Assembly: GCF_028389875.1 (NCBI RefSeq)
Contig: NC_084670.1
Coordinates: 17,368,883 to 17,432,882 of the forward strand
DNA from: Rhea pennata
Lineage: Eukaryota > Chordata > Aves > Rheiformes > Rheidae
Direction: 5' to 3'
DNA length: 64,000 nt
Shown: positions 23,501-38,249 of the stretch, one piece after another
How the letters are laid out: each line of letters opens with the position of its first letter
Numbering within the stretch: position 1 is the stretch's first letter
Program-made: the position numbers and the translations under genes
Notes under the pieces: model-generated
What the model was told of the DNA's origin: nothing
Database searches by the model: none
The model's input: the letters and a program-made list of their open reading frames with translations, nothing else

Positions 23501-26500
23501 CTATGCGCTCCTGGTTAAGTGTGCTGCTTCGAAGTCTTCCCAAAGAACATTGCATGGAAAAACCCCACCATTATTGTTTTGTGTATCTGAAAGAATGAGA
23601 CCAGACATCTTGTTAGAAGAGAAGAAAAATATCCAGATCCTGAATATAGCCTGGGCCTTCACCCAGTCCTCACACTCTCGCTGGCTGCTGTTATCATGAA
23701 TGGCACTAATCAATTCCAGGAAATCTCTACACCAAGCATTATGTCACATGCGGTTACATCATTCCTTCTAACCTCTAGGGCTTCCTGTTGACATCTCTGG
23801 AGCTCTCCTACTACCAAATGGTATTAGACAAAATGCCAAACGGTATTTTTAGCCATCTGTGCCTGCCGAAAGGAATCCAAGTGTTTCTATTTTGCAGCTT
23901 TTACCTGCTGGATCTCATCTTTGCTCCCTAAAACAAAGCGAACCTTTGTGGGTCTCTTCAGGGTTTGCCCAGGTGTTTTTAAGGACAGAGGGAGCATGCG
24001 AGAAAGTTTATTGAGATAGAAGGGGCTAATTCCTCAGCAGAATTTATTTATTTTTAATGTCTACCAGATTGCTAATCCAGTCTGTCAGTTGTGTAACTTC
24101 TGTTATAACTTCCACCCCAGGAAGTTGTTGCTCCGTTTCTTTCTTTCTGAATTCCTTCCCCAGGGATGCTGCTTCGCCGTGTGGTATATGTTTCACCTCG
24201 TGGTGGATGCCCAAGTGCTGTTCTGCAAGACATACCCTACCCTCATAGAGCCATCCCCAAAGGTATCTGGGAGCCATTCCTCTCTTGGAATGGACTGCGG
24301 CATTGCGTCCTCTTCTCCTTGCAACCCCCACATTTCCAACTGTTTCAGCCAAAAGACGCAGGGCTCAAAGCCTTTCCAGGTCTAGCTTGCAAGACTATTC
24401 CTTCTTGAAACTACCACTTTACGTTTCTTGGTTTGGATCTTTTTTCATTATTATTATTTGTCTGGTTTATATCTTCCTTTCATTCTAACAGTTTGATTTT
24501 TGTGGCTGTTTCTGTGTTTGTTCGCTGCTGCAGTAGATATCAACAACATGATTAAATTCCAGCTCTGACTGTTGCAACATAAGCGCTCTGCCTTCATTAT
24601 CCACGGTGCCTAAAACTATTTGATCTCTAATAAGTTCGCCTGCAAGTGTGCCTCATTTGCATGATGAGGCTAACTGGTGCAGCCTGGTTGCATATTGGTT
24701 TGTGATTTCAGTTTCTCTTCGATCAGATGTATCAAGTAGAAGGAACTATTAAAATTGCCAGCAACTGTATATTTTTCTTTTAATCATGCCAGAATACTGA
24801 GAGTCCCAGACAGCCTTACTAGGCTGCAGAAAACCACCGATAAAAGGCATCTGAGAGCTCCTCACGTCCGGTGGCGTGTAAGCCAGGGCTGTACTGGGGA
24901 TAGCCGGTCTGGTTTGGTGGAGCAAGCTGTTAAAATCGTATCCAGCTCTGAGCTGGCTGTCGGACAGCCTCCTTTGGTGAGTACACTTCCCATCACCGCT
25001 GGCCCCCAACCAGGACGGAGTTGTCCCTCCAGCAAGGACCTGTCCCACAGCCCACCAGGCTCAGAGCTGGAGGTCTCCCCTCCTCCCCTTGGGGTGTCTC
25101 TCCCTGTCTCTGCAGCCCATGTCCATCCTCTCTGGTCCTGCAATTAACCCAGCTGACATTCATTTGGCAGTGCCTTCATGGCACACGCTTTACTGCCCAT
25201 GGTTTGCAGGAAGAGAAAATGTGCTTTATTACACCAACCATTTGGGAATGAATCCTTCTTTGGGTCTGAAATGGAAGCAGCAAACTTCAAAGCTAAATGT
25301 AAGTAGAGAACAGTGGCTCAATTGTTGTGAGATCTGTGCTGATAGTACTGAAAATGTTGCAGGTTGCCTGTTTGCTTTCTGGATTGTGCTCAGAATAGGC
25401 CTGCGAGTGATCTTACGAGATATGATTTGCCCCTTTGCAGCATCCCTAACTTATCTGATTTCAGAATTCAGCTTCTTAAATTATAATCTGTGCCAAATAC
25501 CTGCCTTTTCATTTGAGACAGTTTTTTAATTTAAGCTGAATCAACACTTAGCACATGAAAATGTCTCTCGTTGATCTGCCTAGGTCCTAGATTGAGTTCT
25601 TATTTCATACAAAAAAAAAAGGGGGACTGGTTTCTTTTGTTCTTGGGCTGGGGACATAAAACGAGGAACCAAACCAAACTGAACCAAACAAAAGAATTCT
25701 TAGGATCTCATTGGCAGTATTTGCTTCACATGTGAACAGTATTTTTTCCCTAGCATATACTTGCAAGAATTTTTAAAAGTGTCATTCATACATCACCTGC
25801 CCTAGCAGACAACAGTTGTTCCGGAGAAGCTGTTGCTCTCTGTTAGGTCAATGACCAGTGAACTAAACATTTTCTACTTAGGCCTTCATGTGATAAAAGC
25901 CTAAGAGCTTTGAAGGAGCCATTACTGACTATTGCCTGGAAGAAATGTCCATTTGAAAATTCTGCAATTATGTACTTCCATAATAGTGTGTAAAAGGAGC
26001 TCTGGACCCATTATGGATTATTGAGTAAATAATGTATTTTTAAAAGTGACTAAGTAATTTATATGATAGCCTGTATTGGCAGCGAAGAGTGACTGTAGAC
26101 TAAACATTCTGTCTTTCTTTCTCTTAAAAAATCTCATTTAAATCCCTAAATAGCAATTAAAAAGAAATCCCTGATGCAGGTTCAGTATTTCTATAGCAGT
26201 CAGTAGCTAATGGCTCTGACTTTACTCCGCCGAGGCTGCCATTTTGTGCTGACCAGTTTCCTCTGGTCCGAGTTATTTTTTTGCCTTCATTGGGTCAGAC
26301 AGGAAGTTTAATTATCAAATACACTACAGAGGTATCCAGAGGCCTCCTAGAGGTCAGACCCACAGTGCTCGCAACCAGAGCTACCCGTAATCAGGAACAG
26401 CCACTAGCCAGAAGAGACGGGCTCTCAGAGAAAGAAGACAGGAAGCAGTCAATCCTTGTTTTAGGGAAAAAGCTGAAAAAAAATAAGGCTTGGATGGAGG

Positions 26501-28303
26501 CAACTTTGTCTGAGATCACACAGGAGACAAAAACCCTCTCCCTCCCAAGACCAGCTTTAGTTTCTTAGCTTCATGTTTGGACAACTCTTTGGAAAGGCAT
26601 AGCCCGAGATGCCTGCTGCTGTGGATCCGTGGTGAGAACGCAAACAGCTCCTTTATCAGTTGCCCGCAATGGTCTTGCTTCAGGCCACTGCACTCAGCCA
26701 TTTCAGGCACAGGCCCTGGTCAAGGCAGATAGGAAAATCCTGCAGTTACAAAGAATTTATATTGCAGCAACAATGCACCAATAAACAGTCGTGTTAGAAG
26801 AAAAACTTTTTTTTTAAAGCATGGAATAAGCTTCCCTGAGTCCTTCTTTTTATTTATCAGGCTGCTTCCTGCCATGGCAGGGGTAGTCTGTCTCTCTGAT
26901 AATTTTTTCTGTCAAAATTTGAAAGAGTAAGTTGAAATAGTTGCTTTTTAAGAATCACCTGAGTTTGAATCTGAGCTGTATTGAACCTTAGTGTTTATTT
27001 TCACATACCCACTAGGCCAAGCAGCTTGGAGCTGTCACATAGAGACTACCATACTTACATACTATAATATGTAATTAACATTAAAGTAATGTGATGGACT
27101 TGACTTAAAAGACAAAAGTAAAATAATTCCCTGCTTAGGGAATTCCCTGCTATAGTGGTGCTCCAGCCTTAACCTTTTTTTGATGGTACTTTCACTGGCA
27201 TAAATTAGAGACAAAGTCACCTCATCTGCTGAATTCTTGAACTTGTAAGTCCAGATCTGTGTTGTAACTGATCTTGCACATGAAATCTCCTAACAGTTAG
27301 GAGGAAGCACACATCTATTCATGCGGCTGTCAGGACTACTGAACTCCTTTTCTAGAGGCTGTGCAAAACCTACCCATGCTGCATCCATGTGCATGTTCAA
27401 AGCAGATCATGTGCTTCCAATAACTACGCTGTTCAGTCGCACCTCAAGAACATAACCTTTAGACCTGAATTTGAATACATTTGTATAATTTCTCATTGTA
27501 TAAGGGAAGTGCTTTTCATGCACCAAATGGAAATGTGGCATTTTGGCTGCCCTCTGGGGAGATGACAAGAGGCGGGTATCCACAGCAAGGCCACTGGCAC
27601 ATGAGAGTCTGTTTTTCGCACTTGGAGATTTTTCAAAACACTTTGGTTGGCATATTGTTTGTTAAGAATAAATGAAGAGTGAGAAAGAGTTACATCTCTT
27701 GCTAATATAAATGCCCTCCAGAAAACACTGCCTCTGGAGGTGGTTTTTCCCACTGTGCTGTGAAGTTTCACCCTCAGAGCTCTGCCATAACCCCAGCACA
27801 TGTTTAGAGGAAAGGAGGAGCACCAGAAGAGAAGAAATGCAAGTACATATGTGTGTGAAAAAATAAACAGAAAACACATAGCTGAAAAGATGAAAATGAG
27901 TTGCTTAAGGAAGAAATGATAAGAAATAGGAAGAAAGAGGAAGTAAAAAAAAATGATGGAGAGGTAATAGAGCCAGAAATAAATGGAGAATAAACAAGGT
28001 GAAATACAAATGTATATAAACATTTAAGCTGTGTTTAAGCAAAACATATAAGAAAGCAATTGCTCTCACTGTTAGGCTCTATTTGTTGGCCAGGAAAGGG
28101 CAGTTATGTATTGGGATAATTGACTGGAGAGGTGATGAAGTCTCTATCATTGGAGAATTTCAGCAACAGAGTAGTCAAAAATCTGGGGAGTACCGTCAGG
28201 TACTGGTTTTTTTACGATCCCTTCCAGCTCTGTTTGCTATGACCTCAGCATCCCAAAGCACATTAGTGCATTAAACCGGGAGCTGAAGCAGTAGCTCAAC
28301 TGT

Positions 28304-28375
28304 GTGAGTATGGGAGACCAGTTTCTGTCCCTGTCACCTCCTGGCTGTAAGGTCTTGAACAATAAACAAGGTCTG
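28304..28375 (+). mobile_element. Possible MIR-like SINE relic
   Basis: atgggagacc...ctgtcacctcctggctgtaa followed by ggtcttgaacaa follows the order of the MIR core (gagcc..tctgccactta.tagctgtgtgaccttgggcaa), with most positions matching by eye. There is no poly-A tail or target-site duplication, as expected for an ancient copy. Confidence 0.4.
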
Positions 28376-31300
28376 TACTTGGAGAAGTCTATGAGGAAGA
28401 TGAGCATACAGGAAAAAAACAAAGAAAAGGAACTGGTTGGTCACGAGACCAAATTTTCTTTTGAGATATGGAGCCAAGGCCCCCTTTACACCTTCCTCCT
28501 CATTGGAAGAGCCCTATTCTGTTGCAAATACTCAGTTTGAATTCAGTGTAAAAACAAAGCCCTCATAACTTGAGATAAAAGATCTTAGGGTCCTTCTTGC
28601 AAGGACAGTTATTAATTGCTCTACTGTGCTTCAAACCTAAATAATTTCATTCTATGTTTCAAAGCAAATTCCCCATAATTTCAGCCCTGATCATCTTCCC
28701 TTCCTGTCCTGGCCTCTCTTCAATGACAGGTGAAGAGCTGCCACAGGTATGAAGTAGTCTGGGCTGCTTCTAGACTGATGTTCATTGCTTTACAAATCAT
28801 CAGTTACCTCTGCAGTATAGATCAAAGTGTAAACAGGCTTTTAAAATAAAAGCCTGGAAATGTATCATACTGGAACAAAAGAAAGTTTCCTTCTCCCACC
28901 TCTGTCAGTTTTTCAGGGCTTGCCAAAGGGAACTAACAAAGCCCAGTGTGACAACTTCGGGGTTCTCCCCCAAAAGGAAGAGGTTCGCCTTGCTCTATTA
29001 CTGCTGTAGGAAGGCAAAGGCCCTACTCTTCCCTTGTGCAGATCTGCTGTATATCCTCCTTTTTTTCCATTTTGCGCCACCAGGAATGACACTGGTTACT
29101 GGAGGGAACTGCTTTTCTTTCTGACATTACTTTAGAGACATGAGATTCATTATTTGAGGGTGTGTATGAGATTCTGCAAGCACAATTTACATCTGCTATG
29201 TTGTGAGATCTTTGGTATGATACTGACTCATTCGTTGGCACCTGAAAGAGGTTTGGGGAATTCAGCAAGCTTTCAGCAATCCGGTTGGAGAGATTAAACA
29301 GAATTATGGCCCATTCAGATTTGTCCTAATTTTATTAGATTTGCAGTATTTCTAATTGCATAAACATATGCAGCCAAGTATACAGATGGGGACTGGGAAG
29401 ATGTACAAGGACACTCAGGCTCCATAGTCAGCTAATTGGTGGACTGAGTAATAGGGCACTTCAAAAGACTGATAATTTTTTTCAGAACATTTCAGGGTAA
29501 GAGTCTGTCCCCATTAAAACTGTAACAATTAAGAGAAGAAGAATTTTAGCCTTAGTATTTGTTGAAGTTGAGGAAAGAGATGAGAAGTATGTAATAAAGA
29601 CAAAATCCAGGATGAAGGATGATGTTTTGGGTAAGATTAACTACTGATTAGTTTTAACCATAGGAAAAAGATACAATGTCTCAAAAAGACAAAATGACTG
29701 GCCTGATGCATATGGTGACATCTGAAGATTTTGATCAGGGGCATGTGGAAGATGGTTAACAGTTTCAAATATTGCCAAGGCAAATGGGAAATCATTTTGT
29801 GTGAACATTGTTATTGATAGTAAATGCCAAGCTTTAATGTTTTCAGAAATGTTTTATATTTTCTTTTGGAAAATAAATGTTTTTGCTATGGCTAGGAGAG
29901 CTCTTGAGCCACAAGTCAAAGTATGCTGTGGTTATTTCTGGTCAAATGATACCAGCTGAGGTACTGGCATGGCTGTTTATATCACTGCTTTCACATGGAA
30001 TAATATCCCTTCTCATATTTGTTAAGGAAATGTTGTTGATGACTTATTTTCTGCTATCAAGGCAGAAGGGGACAGGATAAAAAAGTGTGCCCTCAGGAAG
30101 CACATCATGGACGCAACTCTCAGACTGAATTAGTCCCAGCTATATTAGATAGGTTTTTTTTGAAATCTCTGCTGGTAACAGATCTGGAAGATATTTCCCT
30201 TACCCTTGTCTGGACTGAATACTTGGTAGGTGAGTAAAATATAGTTTGTTTTTCTTCCCCATGAGAAGCAAGATAAAGCAAGCAAGTAGGTCACATATCT
30301 GAACCTGGGCTTCTCAGTGAAGTTCTTCAAGGACCTCTCAAAAGACGTAGTAAATAAATTGTGTAATATTTTCTGGAAACAAAAATGCAAAAGAGATTCA
30401 ATAATATTGGGACTTGTTGTTCTATTAATGACTTTATTTTCATCTCCCTCCTGCTCAGGCAATAACCTACAAACTCTGACCACACCAGCGGTGTGAAATT
30501 GCTGATTAACCTTTTGACTCTGACAATTGGGACTTCTCTCAACACCAACTGATAATGCAAAAAACCATTAGTAGTTAATATTGGGATATCCCTGCTCCAG
30601 ATGTCAAAAGGTCAATGAAAAATTAAGCATCTTGCTTAATTACTGAACAACTTGGAAACCTCCCACACACACATTTCATTTTTTGTGATAAATAAACCAG
30701 ACTACTTGAACTGAGAGAGATGGGTGTTTTGCTAATGTATACAGATGTTAATTGAAAAAAAAATTATGCTTGTTCTTCTGGATTTAGCTAAAAGAGAGAT
30801 TTCTTGGCGAACTTTATTTCATCTTGAACACTCCTTTGTCCAAATAAACTACTTAATAATAATGCTTTGTTCTTTCTGTAACAGCCATGGAGGGATTTTG
30901 AGCGGAATACTCATTTTCTTTAAGTCATATCTGCCAGTAATCATTCTTGGCTTAAGATCACCTGCCATTTATGGCTTTTATGAAAATGTAACACCATTTC
31001 TGTGTTCAGAACCATTCGTTTTTAGGCAAAGGCTTCAGCACAAGCTCGTTCCCCATATCTACCATAAATGCTATTTATCACAGATTTTGGTCTTTAAAAC
31101 AGAAAGACAATGTTAAAACACGTTGATTACCCTTTCCTTACCACTATCATTCACAAACCATTTTTTCTAATTATGGTATTAGGACATTTACATAACAGGG
31201 AAAAGGGTCCTTTAACTACCTTTCTATTATGTTTGGCACTTTTGTGAAAGGATATTATATTCATGTGCATTAGAGATTGCTTATGAAAGATCAAGACAAT

Positions 31301-32322
31301 AATAGCAGATCAGACGATAAAGGTTCCCTTTTCTCCTCCCAGACAGGCTGTCTCTGATAGAAGAATACAGTTCATCAAAAGTGTCTGCAGGTTGTCAAAC
31401 TCAGTGAGATTTGGGGACACTCGGAGGCTGTCATGGCCAACAAGAAGATTTTCTGTAGGGTTCTGCCATCATTCACCCTCAGGAAATAATCACTCACTAC
31501 ATACTGCATGCTCTCATGATAGAGCTCTATTTGAGAGAAAAGAGCCATTTTATCAAAGGACAATATATCCCTTCTCTTGGTCCATGCAGCTTCCATTATC
31601 AGACCATAATAAATCATATTTATGTTCTCAGTTAATAAGACTGATTACAAGGCAGGTTACAGGCATGGGAAAAGCAAAGCAGGTGAAAAGATGTTTTAAT
31701 GAAAATATGATAAGCAAACAGCTTCTTGTGAACATTTCAGGCTGTTATTTGTAATGATCACAGGCAATTTTTGATACATCTTCTTTAGCAATGGTTTAAG
31801 CTGCATAAATTGGCTTGCCACTTTATACGTTGAAATAAGAAGAATCCCAGTGTCCTTATGTTGTCTAGAATCATTATATACATTATAAGCATAAAATGAG
31901 TTTAATGTATGTGCTTTGAAAAGAAGGGGAAAACAGAAAATCAGGGAAGACTGATTTTAATGCTGCTCAAAATGATTTTGAAATTTTCTACTCATCTTTG
32001 TTACTAACAGTGCATTTTCCATGAAATTTAGGAATGACATGTACTGCTTTCATCTCCTTAAAGTTAATATACTGCTCTTTCTGTTTTTCTCAATTTCTTC
32101 AAAGTTCCTTTTAGAGCACTGTACAAAGAGACAGAGAGAAATTCTCCACTCGACGTGTGAGCATAACTGCTATTAATACTGAGGGGAGTTAAGTGTGTGC
32201 CTCTAGAAGAGAATATACCCAGCGTTTCATATTGAAAGGTATGTTATTTAAGAGGTGCAAGCATGTTTAGCTCCAGCATATTTGGCACATTCAAGGGCCA
32301 ACTTCCTTAGGATTTTTTTAAA

Positions 32323-32613
32323 GTGATTAAGACCTTTTTTGGTAAGATAAAAGTTCTGCAGCATTTTGAGCATATAACTGTTCAGAGGGAAGAAGCTGAT
32401 GGAATGTCTTGCTCTCATCTTGTGAAAAGTCTTCTTTTACAATTGTTATGTTCAGCATCATACTTTCAAGATGAACTTAGATATTCAAGGAATAATCTCC
32501 TGCAGCTGATGTATAATTTTGACCAGGCACCTGAAATTCTACAGCACTTGCAGAATGCTGGTGGCAAAAAATTCCTGGTGTTCTGTATCTGCAGAAACTA
32601 TTCTGGTCTCTAA
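32323..32613 (+). CDS. Doubtful 96-codon open frame
   Basis: The residue composition is more protein-like than other frames here, with balanced charges and a leucine-rich middle including LVKSLLLQLLCSASYF and NNLLQLMYNFDQAPEILQHL. I recognise no family, and no splice consensus or CpG island is linked to it. A chance frame in AT-rich DNA remains the most likely explanation. Confidence 0.1.
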   Translation: MIKTFFGKIKVLQHFEHITVQREEADGMSCSHLVKSLLLQLLCSASYFQDELRYSRNNLLQLMYNFDQAPEILQHLQNAGGKKFLVFCICRNYSGL

Positions 32614-35600
32614 CGTTTTCAAAACTCACTCCTAAACAAAATTTAAAGCTCCGTAATTGGCCTGCCACCAAGGAATGACCACGAAATTCCCTTAACCTTT
32701 TTAGAGCTCTTCACCAAGAGAAGCGCTCACATGAGAAACAGCAAACTGCTCTTCAAAGGCAGTATCCTGCCTATGACAACAGACGTAGATAATGCACTTC
32801 ATGATGGAACTGCTTGATACAGAGAAAAACATGTTGTAACTGCCTCCACGGTGAAAGAGGTTTAAAAATGCAGCCTGCCAACTCCACAAAAACCAGAGCT
32901 GCTATTTCAGTTAAAGGCCAGTGGATTGTATTTTTCATGTCAGTTTTCACTAACCTCAAACATCACTGTTATGACAGACTGTCATCCAGGCAGCCCCGCA
33001 CTGCGTTGCCGTTCAAGCACACGGGAAGAAAGCAAACATGGAGGAAACTTAACAGTCCAGTTAGCAAGCAAGGCGTATGAGTGTGCATGGGAGTGAATTA
33101 CTTCTGGATAATGTTACTGATTAGTGAAACAAAACATTTAAAATAAGATAAACAAAAACTGCTTTCTGAGCCATTGGTGTTTTCCTGGCTGGCAATTTCT
33201 TTGTTCTGTTCCAAGATGCCAGCATCAATGGGTGCAGGGGTGTGCTGGACCAGACGTCAATCACAACATCTGACATAAACAAAAATAGCTAAAAAGACAT
33301 GCCAGCATCTTCTTTTTGTTTTCCCATTAGCTCCATTTTTCTTTTCATAGGCTGACAAAAAATTACTGCCTCCAAGTGAATTCGGTAATGTCACTATATA
33401 TCTAATATCTAGGAGACCTTTTGTTTTAGCTTTACTGGGCTTAACCACAAAAGACACTTGACATTGACAAAGAATCTGTCAAATATACAATGATCAGTGC
33501 ACTGAAATCTCTCGTGACAGAAGGGCACTATTACTTCCCCCCACCCCCAGCAGCAGCATCCCGCCTGAGCAAAATATGCTGGAGCACATGTAGCAGCTGA
33601 ACCATTACAGAACAGGCCATAAGCTGAGATGTGTCTTGTTTAAATTGTCATAGCATATTAGCATAATTAAAACCGCCAAAAGAGTAGAAAAGATAGATGG
33701 AAATGTTATATTACTTGTTTCTAGAGATTAACCTCAAGCCAGATCTGAAACACATAGACACATTTTGGATTTCTTAGAGCTCTAATATGGGCAAAAACAA
33801 GCCTGAGAGTACATCTCTGGAAGTGTGAGACATGAAGTCATAGTTCCTGTATTTACACAATAAAGCAGAAATAGCGTTTCAGACAGACGTGCTGTTTTCT
33901 CTGTGATTACAGCTCCCATTGTGGCTGTACTCTGCAAAGCAGCTGTATCATCTCTCGGATACTTCCTTCTCATTCGCCTTTGCCTTTACGCCTGCAGAAG
34001 CTTGACAAGCCTTGGGCCTGCCAAAGCATGGGTGTCCCTCTGCCCCTCTCCATCTGTGAGCTCAGCTGATGCTTCAGATGCCCTGCCCCGAAGCAGTGAG
34101 CACCCTCCCAGAGGGGGCTGCACGGCGCCCAGTGCCATGGGGTGCACGACTGCGGTTCAGGTTCCCGGGGTGACTGCCCAGCCAGGAAGTCCTTCTACAG
34201 AGGCGTCATCCTCTGGGCACACCTGGGGTTGGGGAAGAGAAGCAAACGTATGCTGGAGCCAGGCACGAGCCTCTTGACTTACTTGGAGGACCTGGACAGT
34301 GAGATGGGAGGTAGCTCATCAGTGGTTCCTGCATCTGCTTGCAAAGGAAGAGGTTTGCACCATAGCTTCAGTTTAAAATCTGACCTTTTAAACATCAGGC
34401 TGCATGCATGCTTCTCTGTTGAGTTTACAGATAAAAATACAGAGCTTTTTAAAATTGACCCTCAAAATTAAGTTTGCTGTATCAGACAACATGTTTTGTT
34501 TCCCGTGCATTATTACCCATTACAAACATTACAAAGATTATTCAGGCCTGACTAGTTATGACCCCTGTTTCTACTTATGCCCTGAGTTATATCTGGTGGT
34601 AAAAAACTCATAAACATCTTTTTATGGATTTCTCCAGATGTCAAGACTGGAACCTGATTCACCCAGAAGCTCCGGACAAACACAGTTGGCTCCAGCAGTT
34701 CTGAAAGGAAGCAAAAGCAGTACAGGCTTTTCTCTAACTTAACTGGAACATTCAAGGAGAAGACGCGTGAACCAGGTAGGTGTCATGTGCATTCCTTCTA
34801 GTATAACCAAACTTTAAGGATCAGCTCTATTAGCTGATCTGCTTGAAGCAGAGAGATGTTAAATCTGGGCCCCAAATTTTGGATGTCCCCACCTTTTCTG
34901 TATTTCCCAAATTTAAATCTCAGTTAATGACTTCTCCATATACAGCTTCTCTTAAGTCTCTGGTCAAGGCCTGTAAATGTGCATAACTAGTCAAAAATAT
35001 GTTATCTACATTTAGTGTTGGCTTTTGGTATCCTCACCGCCAAGTTACCCCACAGACATGTCTCACCTTACATATGTATTTCAGTGTAGTGCCAAGAAAA
35101 GAATGGAAAATAACTATGAAGTAAAAGTAGATTCTAGTCTCATTAAAGGCAATGAAAACTATGCTTTTACTTCTACTTAGTCATAATAGCAGGAAAAAAT
35201 GGAGTGGAAACAAGCACAACAAAACACCTCTGCCAGCTATCTACAAGCTAACCAAGGCTTCTATTAATGAAGTGATCTGGCATTTTGAGAAAGACAAGTT
35301 CTTCCAGAAATGGAAAAAATATGCTGAGTTTTTCCTGCAAATCTGAAAACCTACTGAGAGAGTAAGAAAGTGTTTTTTCAAAAATGGGAGAGCAGTCAAA
35401 CCTTTAATGCTGTCTGTGTTGTTAAATGCCTACAGTTACCAGTGTAGTTCCCTGTTAATGAAATGTTTTTATATGTATATTTGGTAGATTATTAAATACT
35501 GAATCTTAAATATTTTACCTACTTACTTGCTGTATTTACAGGTTCATCTAAGTGATTATGAAATACTTGAGAAAGTTATTAATTTCAAATTGCAGTTACA

Positions 35601-38249
35601 GAGTAATTGCGAGGTCAAGTCTTCTAAAAGATGACTCAGTACCATAGACAATTGCATAGTATATTAAACAAAATAGTACCATTTGTAGTAAAGATAATAG
35701 TCCAGATCATGAGATAGCACCAGATTTTACATTAAAATCTCCAGATGCCTTTGGAACTTAATGCACCCAGCATTGGCTCAAGTCTGCTCTGTATGGCAGA
35801 AACTTGAGTGGTTCCAATTTTCTCCTCTCTGGGGCTTGTGTGAGGAAACTGGCTCTCCCAAGCAGGTACAGAGGACAGCCTGCGGTAGTTTGGCCGTGCC
35901 TTGGCAAGAATATTCCCTGCATTGCCAACTGCTCCAGTGGAGTGCCCAGTGGTATCATATGTGGACCATCCACTTCCCATCTCATCTGCCCCTTCCTTGC
36001 ATGCTTGCCTCCTCACAGATGAAACAGCCTCCCTGTTTTGCCCCATCCTGAATTGCTGAGGCACCAAAATTTAGGTTTGCCTACAATGCCAAAAAGCCCT
36101 GAGTTTCAACAGTCTTTCATGGCTGTCGGCTTTTGTGACAACCTTGGTGTATATTATTAAAGCAATATGAGTTGATTCATTGGAGAGAGTTGGTGGCTTT
36201 TGCCAAACTGAGGTGTCATCTACTTGCCCAGAAAGTTCCTGGAGTGAGGGTCTCTGCCACGGACAGGCAGCTCTCCAGTCGTTCCCAGGGTATGACTTTT
36301 GAGTTTGATATGTTGCCCTGAATGTTCCTAGTAAAACAGGATATTACATGAGTTCCCTGAGCCAGGCCCTAGTTCAAGTCGGTGGTGTTTGGATAGGGAT
36401 TAAATCCCTGCTCCTGCCAGCAGCAGGGTGTCAGTAGTCCTTGTAGAGCTGGGAGAGGAGCACACTGGCTGCTGGGTCCATGCCTGCTCTCCAGCAGGAG
36501 GATCTGTCGTGCAGGAGATTCACAGCACTTTGCAGGGCAGCCCAACATCCTATCGTGCCCAGAAGGACCACAGCTGTCCAGGAGCGGGCCACAGGTATCT
36601 ATGAACATGATACAGGATTTGCTCCATTGCATTCCTGGTGGAGAGCAGTTTGGAGTCAAACTGTCCTGGGAGAGGGTAGTGGGTAACAATGCAAGTACTC
36701 TGCCAAGCTGTTTTGCTTTTCACCTTTAGCACCATTGGGCCAGGGAGTAAAAAGCAGCTTCTGAAACAAAACAAGTGTCTTTTACATGACACTACAATGC
36801 AGAACAGCTTGTGGCTACTTGTCCTCCATGGAAATCTTTACAAAAATCATCAATCTGGGACTTTGTGAGTTGCTCTCTGGAGTCAAAAATTCAGTGGAAG
36901 TGCACAAAAGAGTGCAATGAGAGCATTTCAGCTCCTTCAGCTTTGTGCACAAAACCTCTCAGGGTTTCAGATAGCATTTTAGCATTTCTCGCAGTCTTCA
37001 AATGTTGTGTTGTGCAAGGATGTGCTTATACATAATTCTGTAATTGAAATGGCATGTTTACTGTTCTATTTCATGCTTGATTGTGTTTTTTAAACACCTT
37101 TACTCATGCTGTTAGAAGTGGGATTATAATTAAAATGTCCTGTTGAACACCTTGTTCAGTTCAATGAAGGCATAATAGAAGTATAAATACTTACTCTCAT
37201 TGACTGTATGATGTCAGCACAACCAAAGCCAGTAAATGTCACAAAACTGATCTGTCTTTTGCCAAAGCATCCAGCAAAAGGGAAGGGGAAACAGAAGCTG
37301 TGGCTGGGAGGAGAGGGGACCTATTTCTTTGTGGATAGGAAATATTGTGAGATACTGTTAACCTCATGGGTACAGTAAATCTGAAGAATGGCTAAAAAGG
37401 CCTTCTGATCTTTGGTAGAGTACCAGAAGGAGTTTGAAGTGAACAATACTACTCTTATATAAAGTCTCTTCTCTGACAATTTCAAAGTATTTTCCAAGCA
37501 TAAGTAAATTAAGCCTTAATAAGCAGATTTTTGTTGCAGTATTGCCTATGGTAAGCATGTGTTAACTAAGGCATGTAACAATTGACTGATTTAGCCAAAG
37601 TTACTGGCAAAAATGAAACTGGAATTTGTATTTTTACTTACAGTCCCTTGGCATAAAGACTAGGCAGTACTTCTTTTTACAGTTGCCATTAGGAAATGCT
37701 GAACTCAGTTGTAAAGTATGAAAGAATAACTTACATGCCTTATCACTGCTGTTTCCTTGAGATGTGTGCAGATATGCGGGCTTCGTGTCTTTATGGGGAG
37801 ACTGACTTACAAGACAAAGTCCAAATGTTTCTGAGTCAAAGGGCTTAAAATCCAACTCTACATCCAATCCCCATTGCACTGTGTGCAGGTGTAGTGTTTG
37901 TCCTAGGCAGATAAAGATGCTGACTGTAAACTTGTAACTAAGCCCTTGCCTGGAGTTTGAATCCAGTTTTATGGATTACAGCTTGTTGCTGGATCAAGAT
38001 TTGTCACTCTCCCTTCCCATGACAATATTATGAGAGAAGCACTGTTGTTCTCCAGTCCATGGTTAGGGCACTTTTGCATGACAAAACTGGTTTAGTTTTC
38101 TTCATGTTTTCTCTTGTACTCTAAGTTACCACCAATGATGAGATTCCCACCCATTCTGGCAGGAAATTGTTCAGTTTTAAGGGGCTGTAATTTACTTTAC
38201 AGCTTGAAATCCCAGGTAAGTAGAGGGGCTCCAAAGTTTAGTCGTATGT

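Noticed and set aside
24044-24352. 102-codon minus-strand frame considered as an endogenous retrovirus fragment
   Set aside because: Faintly reminiscent composition only; no conserved retroviral motif, no LTRs, primer-binding site or neighbouring gag/pol sequence was seen.
25089-25529. 146-codon plus-strand frame
   Set aside because: No recognised motif; overlaps other frames, lacks splice or promoter context.
34100-34125. CTCF-like agagggggctg
   Set aside because: Four deviations from the consensus; not convincing.
37940-37990. tRNA-like B-box (gagtttgaatccag)
   Set aside because: No matching A-box or cloverleaf arms around it.
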